The notes under the pieces are model-generated. The model saw nothing but the letters and a program-made list of their open reading frames with translations, had not been told where the DNA came from and made no database searches. Below are positions 1 to 11,600 of a stretch of 64,000 bases of DNA, one piece after another. Position 1 is the stretch's first letter, and every line of letters begins with the position of its first letter. The stretch is taken from the NCBI RefSeq assembly GCF_003086295.3, contig NC_092044.1, forward strand, positions 6,846,843 through 6,910,842, given 5' to 3'. Position numbers and translations under genes: made by a program. Origin of the DNA: Arachis hypogaea. Its lineage: Eukaryota; Streptophyta; Magnoliopsida; Fabales; Fabaceae.

Positions 1-590
1 AGCAACAAATTTCTGCCTACACAATTCTTCCTACACAATGAACAGCCACACAATTCTACCTACACAATTCTGCCTACACTATGAACAGCCACACAATTCT
101 GCCTACACAATGAATATTACCAATTCTGCCTACACAATTCTGCCTACATAATGAACATTAACAATTCTACCTACACAATGAACATTAACAAATTTCAGCT
201 TATTTAGCAAAGGAATGAACAGAAATTGAGCAACAAATTTCAGCTTATTTACAAAACAGAGTAACAAATCTGAGCAGAGGAACGAACAGAAATAAGCAAC
301 AAATAGAAATTGAGCTACAAAATAGAAGACCAGCCAGTTAATTTTCATATTATTTATTTCTCATGCTATTGAGCAGAGGAACGAAAAAGGAAGAAGATGA
401 GCAGAGAAAGTTCACAGAGGAAGTTCACAGATACTTGAAGTTCACATAGGAAGTTCACAGAAAATTAAACAGAAATCTAAGTTCAGTAGTTCACAGAGGA
501 AGTTCACAGAGCATCAATTTCATGTTTCTTATACTAGAGAAGATGAGCATAGGCGAAGAACAAAGAAGATGAGCAGAGGACGAGTCACTC
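1..590. repeat. Imperfect short tandem repeats (CTACACAATT / AAGTTCACAG families)
   Basis: Positions 1-180 repeat variants of a unit containing TTCTGCCTACACAAT and AATGAACA. Positions 180-320 repeat a CAACAAATTTCAGCTTATTT-like unit, and 410-510 repeat GAAGTTCACAG. No coding sequence with recognisable similarity is visible. The open frame on the minus strand here simply reads the repeats. This is likely the internal part of a transposable element whose left side lies outside the window. Confidence 0.6.
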
Positions 591-1155
591 ACTTGGGGTC
601 GATGGAGGGCTACTGGTGTTGACTGTTGAGGACTGCGCGACGATGAAGACGATGCGAGCTACTGCCTGCTGGTGTTGAGAAGATGAAGACGATGGAGATG
701 GAGGGCTACTGGGGAGGGAACCAGGTGACGATGGAGGGTTACTGGGGCTGAGGACCAGGTGACGGCGGTGGCTGACGACCCGAGACCGCGGCGACGAAGG
801 AGGGCGACTGGGCGGCTAGGGTACACGGCGGCTAGGGTTCACTGATTCACTCACTGTGAGATGAATCATGAATGAATGCGTGAATGGGGGTCAAGGGGGA
901 AGGGGGTGGGGTGCTCCACGAGCGGGTCGGGTCGGGTTAGTTTTTTTATTTTTTTTTACAATAAAACGACGTCGTTTAGCAAAACCGGCCGGTCACCGGT
1001 TCGGCTCAACCGGTCGATTTTGGCCGGTTCACCGGTTCTTCAACGGTTCTTTCTGGCGCGGTTCTAAGAGGAGAACTGGACTGTTTGCATTGTCAGTTTG
1101 CGGTTAAACCGGTCGAACCGGTCGGTTCGATCCGGTTTTCAGAACCTTGGTTAGA
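591..1155. mobile_element. GC-rich segment ending in a CCGGTT-rich terminus, probably a DNA-transposon end
   Basis: The block is sharply more GC-rich than the flanking DNA. From about 980 to 1150 it is built of GGTTCACCGGTT / AACCGGTCG motifs, with TCCGGTTTTCAGAACCTTGG at its right edge, after which the DNA becomes AT-rich. CCGGTT-rich ends of this style are typical of non-autonomous DNA elements in legume genomes (family knowledge; the superfamily is not proven here). The partner end is not in the window. No transposase is seen, and the two overlapping small open frames look fortuitous. Confidence 0.4.
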
Positions 1156-1649
1156 ACAATAAAAAGGGTAAAGAAAAACTAAATTAAAAGAAGATTAAGA
1201 TCAAGATCTAAAAGAAATTAAACTAAAAACTCTAAAATCTAGAGAGAGGAAAAAACATGATGAAATCCAGTCAAAATGAAGAACATTTTTTTTTAGTTTT
1301 TAGATTTATTTTTTGATATAAATGAGTATAAGACATTAGGGTTTACGAAGAATATTAATGAAATTGGGAAAAAAAATTTTAGTATAGATGAATAATTAGA
1401 TGAGTTTTGTATAATTTTTAAATTATTTAAAATTTTAAACTATAAGATTAAAGTTAGTTGAATGTTAAAATTTAATTAATTTAAAAAAAATTGTATTCAA
1501 CATAAGAACGAGGATATTAAAATCTTTTTGTATAATTATATAATTTTTTTATTAAATTATAAGAATATTTTAGTAAAAATAATATTACGATATATATTTT
1601 AAAAAGATAAAATTAAATATTAATATAAAAATTATAATTCACATATCGT
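1156..1649. other. AT-rich intergenic DNA, no feature seen
   Basis: Very AT-rich sequence with no open frame resembling a known protein and no clear repeat boundary. It ends at the left target-site copy of the Copia element. Confidence 0.5.
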
Positions 1650-1654
1650 GTTTT

Positions 1655-2199
1655 TGTTGTAAAATAAATAAAAGATATGTAAAATAAAGATATATAAATA
1701 GAAGACTCTAGTATTAAAATAATTAGCTCAATAATAATTTATATATATATATATAATAATATTATATGTTGTAATGTGTATATATATATATACAAAGATA
1801 GAAAGAAGTATTAAAAATAAAGAGAGGGAGAATTGCATATGTTTATTGTTACTATCTCAATATAATAAAGATGATTAATATTGCTATTAATATTATATGT
1901 AAAGAGTAATACAAAAAAGAGAATTTAGAATACTAATAAAATAAAAGAAGAGAAGGAATTGTAGTAGAAATATAAAAAGAGGAGTATTTGATTGCAACAT
2001 AAAGAGAGAATTGATCTTTATTTTGTATTATTGTGTGTTCTACGTAAAGGCTATGAAGCCTTATTTATAGTAGTACAAAATCAACCTTTATTAAAGGCTG
2101 GTCTTCAAATTTCTTCCTTGAAAATAAATCTCTTTGCATGGGAAAGATTATTAGCCGCTCAATTGATAAATGGGCATTCATTTCATGTTTATCCCAACA
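1655..2199 (-). repeat. Copia 3' LTR
   Basis: In minus orientation it runs from TGTTGGGATAA to ATTTTACAACA and aligns along its whole length with 7200-7737. It contains a TATA-like CTATAAATAAG on the minus strand near 2060-2070 and a variable (TA)n block near 1740-1790. The polypurine tract abuts it on the internal side. Confidence 0.93.
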
Positions 2200-2208
2200 C
2201 TCCCCCTT
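2200..2208 (-). other. Copia polypurine tract
   Basis: On the minus strand the bases AAGGGGGAG lie immediately before the TGTTGGG start of the 3' LTR. This is the expected position and composition for the plus-strand primer of reverse transcription. Confidence 0.85.
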
Positions 2209-2399
2209 GAATGCCCATTAAGGATTATGCCTCGTTAAAACCTTACTAAAGAAAACCCAGTGGGAAAAAACCTTAGTGAAGGAAAAAAGGGTACAATATC
2301 CTTTAGTGATGGAGACTGCCTCATTAAAAACCTTGTCAAGAAAAATCCAATGGGAAAAAACCTGACCAAGGGAAAAAGAGTACAGTCTCCCCCTCTTGC

Positions 2400-5300
2400 C
2401 GACATCATTTAATGTCTCGAAATCGGCGCATTCCAATCTCATGTACGAATCTTTCAAAGGAGGATTTTGGGAGTGACTTTGTAAATAAATCTGCCAGATT
2501 GTCACTTGAACGGATCTGTTGGACATCAATTGTCCCTTGATTTTGAAGGTCATGAGTGAAGAAGAATTTGGGAGAAATATGCTTTGTTCTATCACCTTTG
2601 ATGTATCCACCCTTAAGTTGAGAAATGCATGCTGTATTATCTTCAAACAGGACAGTTGGAGCTATCTTATGATTAATCAGTCCACATGATGATAGAATAT
2701 ATTGAATCAGACTCCTCAGCTAAAAACACTCGCGACTAGCTTCATGAATCGCTAGTATTTCAGCATGATTAGAGGATGTTGCAGCAATCGTCTGTTTTGT
2801 GGACCTCCAAGATATAGCTGTACCACCATATGTGAACAGGTATCCTATTTGAGATCTCCCTTTATGTGGATCAGACAAGAATCCAGCATCTGCATAGCCA
2901 ACTAGTTGTGATTTGGATCCATAGGGATAAAACAATCCCATATCAACCGTCCCATGAAGATATCGAAAGATTTGTTTGATTCCACTCTAATGTCTTTTGG
3001 TTGGAGAGGAACTATATCTTGCTAGTAAATTCACAGCAAATGATATATCGGGTCGCGTATTATTAGCAAGATACATTAGTGCTCCAATGGCACTAAGATA
3101 TGGTACTGCAGGACCAAGGATATCTTCATTTTCTTCTTTAGGACGGAATTGATCCTTTTTTCACATCCAAAGATCTTACGATCATTGGGGTACTTAATGG
3201 ATGTGACTTATCCATGTAAAATCTCTTCAAGATCTTTTCTGTGTATGTTGTTTGATGAATAAAGATCCCGTCTTTTATATGCTCGATCTGCAGGCTGAGA
3301 CAAAATTTAGTCTTTCCAAGATCTTTCATCTCAAACTCTTCTTTTAGAGTTTTTATAATTGTTGGAATCTCTTCAGGAGTCCCAATGATATTTAAATCAT
3401 CAACGTACACAGCAATTATAATGAACCCAGATGTAGTTTTCTTTATGAAAACACATGGGCAGATGTCATCATTCTTGAAACCGTTTTTGGCCAGATACTC
3501 AGTAAGACGATTATACCACATTCATCCAGATTGGTTTAGACCATATAAAGATCTTTGCAATTTGACTGAGTATAACCCTTGCAAATATTCCTTGGATGGT
3601 TTAGATATCTTTAGTTCTTCAGGGACTTTCATATAGATATCCCGATCTAATAAGCCGTATAAATAGGCTGTTACCACATCCATTAAATGCATATGCAGTT
3701 TATGATATGCAAATAAACTGACCAAATAACGCAATGTTATCGCATCCACTAGAGGGGAATACGTTTCTTCATAATCTATACCGGGCCTTTGTGAAAAACC
3801 TTGTACCACAAGTCGGGCTTTATAGCGCACAACTTCATTTTTCTCATTTCGTTTTCTCACAAATACCCATTTGTATCCAACAGGTTTTATATCTGCAGGT
3901 GTACGGACCACAGGTCCAAAGACTTCACGTTTTGCAAGTGAGTCTAATTCAGCCTTCATGGTTGCTTCCCATTTTGGCCAATCATTTCTTTGTCGATATT
4001 CTTCAACTGATCTTGGCTCAAGATCCTTATTTTCATGCATGATATTCAATGCCACATTATATGCAAATATTTCATTGACAATTGTCTTATTTCGGTCCCA
4101 TTTCTCTCCTGTAAAGACGTAATTTATCGAGATCTCGTCATTTTCACAATTTTCAGGTACCTGAACGTCTTCTGGCGTTAATATTATATCAGAATTTTGG
4201 ACAACTGCAGGTGTCTCTACTATGTCTTTTTCAACAGGAATATTATTTACCTCTTTTCTCTTTCGAGGATTTTTGTCTTTGGAACCGACAGGCCTGCCAC
4301 GCTTCTGGCGTGAATTTGCTTCAGTGGCTACTTGTCCTACTGGGACATCAATTCGAATGGGGGCATTTTTCGCTGGTATATAAGATTTGGTAATCCTCTT
4401 TGTATCGGAAAATGCATCAGGCAATTCATTTGCTACTCTTTGCAAATGTATAATCTTTTGAACTTCCAGTTCACATTGCCCTGATCGAGGATCTAAATGC
4501 ATCAACGATGATGCATTCCAGTTAAGTTTCTTTTCAGGAAGCTTATTCTCTTCCCCTAATGCTGGAAATTTTGATTCATCAAAATGACAATCTGCAAACC
4601 GGGCTTTAAATACATCTCCAATTTGTATCTCAAGATACCTCACTATAGAAGGAGAATCATATCCAACATATATTTCCAATTTTCTTTGGGGTCCCATTTT
4701 GGTGCGATTAGGTGGTGCAATGGGAACATATATCGCACACCCAAATATTCTTAAATGAGAAACATTTGGCTGCTGGCCAAAAGCTAATTGCATAGGAGAG
4801 AACTGATGATAACTCGTTGGCCTCAAACGAATAAGTGCTGCGGCATGTAAAACAGCATGCCCCAAACCGAGGTTGGGAGATTTGTTCTCATAAGTAAGGG
4901 TCTAGCAATTAATTGGATTCGTTTAATAAGTGACTCTGCTAACCCATTTTGTGTGTGAACATAAGCTACTGGATGTTCAACACTTATTCCATTAGCCATA
5001 GAATAAGCATCAAAAGCTTGGGAAGTAAATTCACCAGCATTATCAAGACGAATTGCTTTGATTGGATTTTCTGGAAATTGTGTTTTTAATCGAATAATTT
5101 GAGCCCGTAATCTCGCAAACGCCAGGTTGCGAGAAGATAATAAGTACACATGTGACCATCTCGAAGATGCGTCTATCAGGACCATAAAATATCTAAAAGA
5201 TCCACATGGTGGATGAATAGGTCCACATATATCACCTTGAATCCTTTCTAGGAATTCAGGGAACTCAAATCCAATCTTTACTGGTGATGGCTTTAAAATT

Positions 5301-5870
5301 AACTTTCCTTGAGAACATGCAGCACAACAAAATTCACTAGTTTTAAGAATCTTCTGGTTCTTTAGTGAATGTCCATGAGAGTTTTCAATAATTCTCCTCA
5401 TCATGGTTGTTCCCGAATGACCCAATCGGTCGTGCCAAGTTATGAACTCATTTGAGCTAGTAAACTTCTGGCTTACAATGGCATGTGATTCGATTGCACT
5501 AATCTTGGTATAATACAGCCCAGATGAAAGTGAGGGTAATTTTTCTAATATAATTTTCTTATTTGAATCATGAGTTGTGATACATAAATACTCATGATTT
5601 CCCTCATTCATTGTCTCAACATGATATCCATTTCGGCGAATATCTTTGAAACTCAACAAGTTCCTCAGAGACTTGGTAGATAATAGTGCATTATTTATTA
5701 TAAATTTTGTTCCTCCAGGAAACAAAATTATAGCTCTTCCGGAGCCTTCTATCACATTGCATGAGCCAATAATAGTATTAACATATTCCTCTTTTGGCAC
5801 AAGATGGGTAAAATATATATCACTTTTGAGAATAGTGTGCGAACTTGCACTATCCGCAAGGCTACGTCTT
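2400..5870 (-). pseudogene. Copia pol remnant (protease, integrase, RT, RNase H)
   Basis: Read right to left. A protease-like ADSASSH motif lies near 5840-5858. The integrase region follows, with HDRLGH, paired cysteines (CCAAC) and catalytic-core segments around DICGP and RLDNAGEF (4823-5800). RT follows (3138-4865) with the catalytic YVDD, and then RNase H starting near 2941 (GYADAGF, AISWRS). The frame is broken near 4860, stopped in frame at 3522-3524 between QSG and MWYNRL, and broken again near 3140 and around 2650-2720. The RNase H tail continues in another frame to about 2400. The protein is inactive as it stands. The Copia assignment follows from integrase preceding RT. Confidence 0.9.
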
Positions 5871-6289
5871 CATTACATATTCTTGCCATTCTCTTCAAAA
5901 AAACAATTAATAATAAAATGAGTAGTATGCACAGTTAAATTGAATACTTGATCAGAATTATTTTTCTAAGAAACACTGTACATAAAATAATGTCATATAC
6001 TAAAATTTTATTTTAAAACATAACACATTTAATGATTTCAAAATTCATAAACATTAATATTTCATTATTTATGTACATCACATTTGAAACTTAAATACAT
6101 AGAAAATAAAACTTAACAATAAGTTCTTTACATTATTTATTTACATAGATACTTCACAATCCCACATATTAAACTATTTCATCATTGATCAAATGACCAA
6201 TATTTCCTTCAGGATCCTCAAAGAAATCAGATACATCATAATGAGTGGTGGAGTTCTCAGCCTCATTTGAAACAAAATTTGTTTCCTTT

Positions 6290-7141
6290 CCTTTGTCGTT
6301 CTTTTTCAAAGATGCCTGGTAAAGATCGACTAGGTGCCTTGGGGTACGACAGGTACGAGACCAATGGTCCTTTCCACCACAACAGAAACATTTCTCCTCG
6401 GTTGATTTATTCTGCCCGATATTCCTTTCTTTATCCCACTTCGGTGAGATCCTCTCTTTTGAACATAATTCTTTTTCCTTCCATAATTTTTCTTGTTATT
6501 AAAAGCTTGCCATTTACCTCTTCTGGGGTAATGATTTGCCGCATTTACTTCAGGAAATGGGGCGGCGCCAGCTGGGCGCGCTTCATGATTTTTCAATAAC
6601 AACTCATTGTTGCGTTCGGCAACAAGAAGGCAAGAAATTAACTCAGAATATTTTTTAAACACTTTCTCTCGATACTGCTGCTGCAGGAGCACATTCGAGG
6701 CATGGAAAGTTGAGAAAGTTTTCTCCAACATATCATGATCAGTTATTTTTTCCCACACAATTTCATTCGTGATGTGATTCGAAACATTGCAGAATTATAT
6801 TCATTTATAGATTTAAAATCTTGTAAACGCAAATGCGTCCATTCATATCGGGCCTGAGGAAGTATCACCGTTTTCTGATGATTATACCTTTCTTCAAGGT
6901 CTTTCCAAAGATCTGCAGGATCTTTTAATGTGAGATATTCATTTTTCAACCGTTCGTCAAGATGACGACGAAGGAAAATCATGGCTTTGGCTTTATCCTT
7001 CTGGGATGCATTATTTTCAGCCTTAATGGTATCTCCAAGATCCATTGAATCAAGATGGATTTCAGCATCTAATATCCATGATAAATAATTATTTCCAGAT
7101 ATATCAAGAGTATTGAATTCAAGATGAGAGAGCTTCGACAT
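6290..7141 (-). pseudogene. Copia gag remnant with zinc knuckle
   Basis: A start codon at 7141 opens MSKLSHLEFNTLDISGNNYL, the usual start of plant Copia gag (UBN2-like). The frame breaks near 6743-6758, at KLCGK, and continues in the next frame as EKITDHDMLEKTFSTFH. A CCHC knuckle (CX2CX4HX4C, residues CFCCGGKDHWSRTC) is encoded near 6360-6400, again in a shifted frame. Gag normally coats the RNA and forms the particle; this copy is broken by at least two frameshifts. Confidence 0.88.
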
Positions 7142-7199
7142 AATGAAAATATTACCTGAGTCTTCCTAAAGATTTGATCAGAGTCTCGTGTTGATAACG

Positions 7200-7737
7200 T
7201 ATTGTAAAATAAATAAAAGATATGTAAAATAAAGATATATAAATAGAAGACTCTAGTATTAAAATAATTAGCTCAATAATAATTTATATATATATATATA
7301 TAATATTATATGTTGTAATGTGTATATATATACAAAGATAGAAAGAAGTATTAAAAATAAAGAGAGGGAGAATTGCATATGTTTATTGTTACTATCTCAA
7401 TATAATAAAGATGATTAATATTGCTATTAATATTATATGTAAAGAGTAATAGAAAAGAGAATTTAGAATACTAATAAAATAAAAGAAGAGAAGGAATTGT
7501 AGTAGAAATATAAAAAGAGGAGTATTTGATTGCAACATAAAGAAAGAATTGATCTTTATTTTGTATTATTGTGTGTTCTACGTAAAGGCTATGAAGCTTT
7601 ATTTATAGTAGTACAAAATCAACCTTTATTAAAGGTTAGTCTTCAAATTTTTTCCTTGAAAATAAATCTCTTTACATGGAAAAGATTATTAGCCACCCAA
7701 TTGATAAATGGACATTCATTTCATGTTTATCCCAACA
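7200..7737 (-). repeat. Copia 5' LTR
   Basis: Direct repeat of the left LTR, with small indels in the (TA)n part and several substitutions. Its inner terminus reads CAATA on the minus strand instead of CAACA, so the canonical terminal CA is mutated here. The divergence from the other LTR is clearly greater than between the Gypsy LTRs, so this insertion is older. Confidence 0.93.
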
Positions 7738-7742
7738 GTTTT

Positions 7743-8079
7743 AATTTATTTACGCTTTTATCGTATCGGTACATATTAATTTATTATTATACCGAAATAA
7801 ACACCAAAATTTTATAAGCACCAAACAAAATCGGAGTTGGGATGCTAGATATCCTTGTATGGCTAAAAGGGGAAAGAACAATGCAATTTCTTCCCATTAT
7901 ATTGTCTTATTTATGCTGGCACGTGCGCGTGGATCTAGTCAGTCCTCCACTCCGCCTTCCAGGTCAACAAACCGGATAAGATAATTGAAAAGAAACCCTA
8001 CTAAAAAACAAGTTAAACCCTCCATTCAAGACACACCAATCTTAGTTAGAATGGTTAATTATTTCTTAATCCAATAGAA
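7743..8079. other. Spacer, possibly upstream region of the disrupted WAKL gene
   Basis: No open frame with known similarity. It lies immediately 5' of the WAKL start codon at 8080 and so would include that gene's promoter and 5' UTR. The Copia insertion lies only about 340 bp upstream of the start codon. No convincing TATA box was identified. Confidence 0.35.
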
Positions 8080-8136
8080 ATGAAAACGAGGTTGGTGTTT
8101 GTGATGGTAATTGTTCTGGAAAAGATAGTAGCCGCA
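8080..8136 (+). pseudogene. WAKL gene, 5' end of exon 1 (signal-peptide codons) cut by the Gypsy element
   Basis: An ATG at 8080 opens 19 codons encoding a hydrophobic stretch (MKTRLVFVMVIVLEKIVAA), which looks like a signal peptide. The frame runs exactly to the Gypsy boundary at 8136. After the element and the repeated CGCA it resumes at 13828 as ATQALPGCTETCGD, the usual mature N-terminus of wall-associated-kinase-like receptors. This is an inference from frame continuity across the insertion. The piece cannot make a receptor in its present state. Confidence 0.75.
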
Positions 8137-8686
8137 TGTCACGGCCTTGGACACACTCCAACGCTACCGTGCCGGCACTCGGACTTACTCAACCTCTTGA
8201 GCTAAGACCAAGTCAGCCTAACCCTCAATACTTAGCAAGAAAGCTAAGAATACAAGAGAACACAAGAGAAAGGAAGCTTTGGTGGAAGAACACTTTATTG
8301 CTCAAGTGTGGTTACAAATGATTCACACATACCCACACTAACTCTTACCTCCTATTTATAGCCATCCACCTCCTCAATGGATGGTTAGGATTAAATCCAA
8401 TCAATGGTCTAGATTAATCATCTAGAACCTTCTTTATAAATATCTATCCTACTACTACTTTCTAAATACTTCTAGATTGTTCCATACAACTCTTCGTACT
8501 TTTATATCAATCCACACTCTTCTAGAATATTCCATGATTTTCTAAAGTCTTCTAGAACCTTCTAGGGTATTCCGGGACCTTCTAGAACATTCTAGAATGT
8601 TTCGGAACCATCTAGAGTATTCTCAAATACTCCAGAAAACTATACAAACACTGTTAAATCTAACCTTCTAAAAATTTACCGTGACA
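8137..8686 (-). repeat. Gypsy 3' LTR
   Basis: 550 bp, TG...CA. In the element's orientation a TATA box CTATAAATAG lies at 8352-8361. The right half contains many TTCTAGAA-type repeats (about 8470-8640), an internally repetitive feature shared by both LTRs. It differs from the other LTR by three substitutions. Confidence 0.95.
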
Positions 8687-8697
8687 TTCTCCCCCAC
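8687..8697 (-). other. Gypsy polypurine tract
   Basis: The minus strand reads GGTGGGGGAGAA directly before the 3' LTR, and the polyprotein stop codon (8698-8700) overlaps its start. Position and purine content are those of the plus-strand primer. Confidence 0.85.
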
Positions 8698-11600
8698 CTA
8701 ATGCGCAGACGTCCTCGTCGCGTTCTGTTCATGATAGCGCTCTAGGTGTTCTTGGAATTGCCACAGATCTTCACGAGCTTCCCAACTAGCTTCAGTTATC
8801 GGGAGCCCTTTCCACTTGATCAAATATTGAATACTTGGTGGTACCCCTCTTCGTCTCACAACGCGATTAGCTAAGATCTCTTCGATTTCTTTATCGAAGG
8901 ATCTAATCACCACAGGCAGAGCACGACTCGAGTCACCTCTACTCGGTTCATCTTGGTCTTCATGATATGGTTTAAGCATACTCACATGGAAGACCGGGTG
9001 GATCTTCATAGAGGGAGGGAGTTGTACTTTGTAAGCAACCTCCCCAACACGTCCAATGATCTCAAATGGCCCTTCGTATTTGCGAATTAAGCCCTTATGA
9101 ACCTTGCGAAAGGCTTTGAATTATTGTGGAAGAAGTTTGATCATTACCTTGTCTCCCACTTGATAGCTTGCATGCCTCCTCTTCTTATCTGCCCATTTCT
9201 TCATCCTCTTGGCAGCTTTGTCGAGGTAAGAACGAGTGACATCTGCTTGTTCTTCCCATGACTTAATCATATGATAAGCTCCAGGGCTCTTCCCTGAGTA
9301 AGAGGAAGAAAGAGAGTGAGGTGTAAGCGGCTGTTGTCCAGTCACAATCTCGAATGGGCTCTTCCCTGTAGACTCACTCCTTTGCAGATTGTATGAGAAT
9401 TGAGCAATGTCTAGGAGTTTTGTCCAATCCTTCTGATTAGCGCTTACAAAATGCCTCAAGTAACACTCAAGTAAGGCATTCACTCTTTCAGTCTGCCCAT
9501 CGGTTTGAGGATGGAAGCTTGTTGAGAAATGAAGCTCCGACCCAAGGAGTTTGAACAGCTCTGTCCATAGTCGTCCTGTGAAGCGTGGATCTCGATCACT
9601 AATGATGCTCTTAGGCAATCCCCAGTACTTCACCACATTCTTGAAGAATAGTCGTGCTGCTTCCTCTGCAGTGCAGTCAGTAGGGGCAGGTATAAAGGTA
9701 GCATACTTCGAAAATCGATCCACTACCACGAGAATAGATCCAAACCCCTCGGACTTCGGTAAGGCAGAGATGAAATCTAGAGAGACACTTTCCTACGGTC
9801 GCTCTGATGGAGGCAGAGGTTCCAACAACCCGCTTGGTGTCTTGTTTTCAATCTTATCTTGTTGGCACACAAGACAAGTCTTCACATAACTCTCCACTTC
9901 ATCTCTCATTTGAGGCCAATAATAAGAAGATTCAATGAGTGCTAAGGTCCTTCGCTGACCTTGGTGACCAGCCCACTTGGTGTCGTGGCATTCTCTTACC
10001 AACTTCCTTATCAGATTTTCCCATTTAGGAACGTATAGTCTTCTCCCTTTTGTGTAGAGAAGGTCGTTTTCTAACCAAAATCTTTTGGTCTTACCTTCTC
10101 TAGCCAACTCCACCAACTTCTTGGCTAATGGATCGTGATGCAACCCTTCCTTGATGGTGTGCACAATATCTCCTTCAACCATAGAAATGGCCGCCAACTC
10201 AGCCTTGCGACTCAGCGCATCTGCTACCACATTAGTCTTGCCTGACTTGTATTCGAATTCGAAATCAAACTCAGCCAAGAAGTCTTGCCACCTAGCTTGT
10301 TTGGGGCTTAACTTCTTTTGAGTTTGGAAGTAGCTTGTAGCCACATTGTCTGTCTTGACGATGAAGTGTGAACCAAGCAAATAGTGACGCCAAGTTCTCA
10401 GACAATGCACCACCGCGGTCATCTCCTTCTCTTGGACAGTGTATCGCCTATCTGTATCATTCAACTTGCGACTCTCAAAGGCAATAGGATGTCCTTCTTG
10501 CATCAGAACTCCTCCAATAGCGTAGTCAGAAGCATCAGTGTAGACTTCAAACACCTTTGAGTAGTCGGGTAGTGCTAGTACTGGTCCTTCTATGATAGCA
10601 GCCTTCAACTCATCAAAAGCCTTTTGACACTCCTTTGACCATTCCCAAGAGTGGTTCTTCTTGAGAAGATCAGTTAATGGTGCAGCCTTGGCAGAGTATC
10701 CCTTGATAAACCTCCGATAGTAATTAGCCAACCCAAGGAATGACCTCAAATCAGATACCTTGTTTGGAGGTTCCCACTCTTTGATAGCTTTCACTTTTCC
10801 TTGATCCATGCAGAGAGTTCCATCTTTAATGATGTGTCCCAAGAAGTGGACTTCGTCCCTTGCAAAGGAACACTTTTCCTTCTTCACATATAGGTTATTC
10901 TCTCGCAAGATCTTGAACACGGTTCGTAAGTGTTCTACATGTTCCTCCAAAGTATTGCTATAGACAACAATGTCATCCAAGTAGACCACTACAAACCGAT
11001 CAAGGTAAGGTCGAAAGATCTCATTCATCAAGGTACAGAAGGTCGCAGGAGCATTGGTCAAGCCAAAAGGCATCACCAACCACTCATACGATCCATACCT
11101 CGTGACACACGTGGTCTTAGGCTCATCACCATCGGCAATTCTCACTTGGTGATATCCTGACCTCAAATCTAGCTTTGAGAACCACTTGGCTCTACCAAGT
11201 TGATCAAACAAATCGGCTATCAAAGGAATGGGGTATTTGTTCTTGATGGTTACCTTGTTAAGTGCTCGATAGTCGATGCATAGCCTCAATGAACCATCAT
11301 GCTTCTTTTGGAATAAGACTGGTGCGCCATAAGGTGCCTTCGATGGACGGATGAACCCAGCATCTAGCAAATCCTTGAGTTGCTTCTTCAATTCCTTGAG
11401 TTCTGGCGGTGCCATTCTATACGGTGATGAGGCGGGCGGCTTTGCTCCTAACTCTAATTCAATCTTGTGGTCCACCTTCCTCCTAGGTGGTAGTTGTTTT
11501 GGCAACTCGGAAGGCATCACATCCTTATTTTCTTCAAGGACTTCCTTGATTTTGGGAGGAACGTCTTCTCTTTCAGATGTTGACTCCTCTTGTAATAGAG

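Larger units (their letters stand above)
1655..7737 (-). mobile_element. Complete but decayed Copia LTR retrotransposon
   Basis: Two directly repeated LTRs (1655-2199 and 7200-7737) flank gag, protease, integrase, reverse transcriptase and RNase H sequence, all read on the minus strand. A perfect 5-bp target duplication GTTTT lies at 1650-1654 and 7738-7742. The domain order protease, integrase, RT, RNase H is that of Copia. The body carries frameshifts (near 6750 and 4860) and an in-frame stop (3522-3524), so it cannot make its own proteins. In minus orientation the 5' LTR is the right one. The short sequence just inside it, rich in TATCAACACGAGACTC, is the likely primer-binding region, but I do not assign the tRNA. 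Confidence 0.93.

Noticed and set aside
1..340. Regularly spaced short repeats considered as an array of CRISPR type
   Set aside because: Units are imperfect, adjoining and of uneven length with no unique spacers, and the sequence is from a plant.
868..1107. Two overlapping small plus-strand open frames
   Set aside because: They read the GC-rich CCGGTT repeats of a transposon end and have low-complexity, unrecognisable products.
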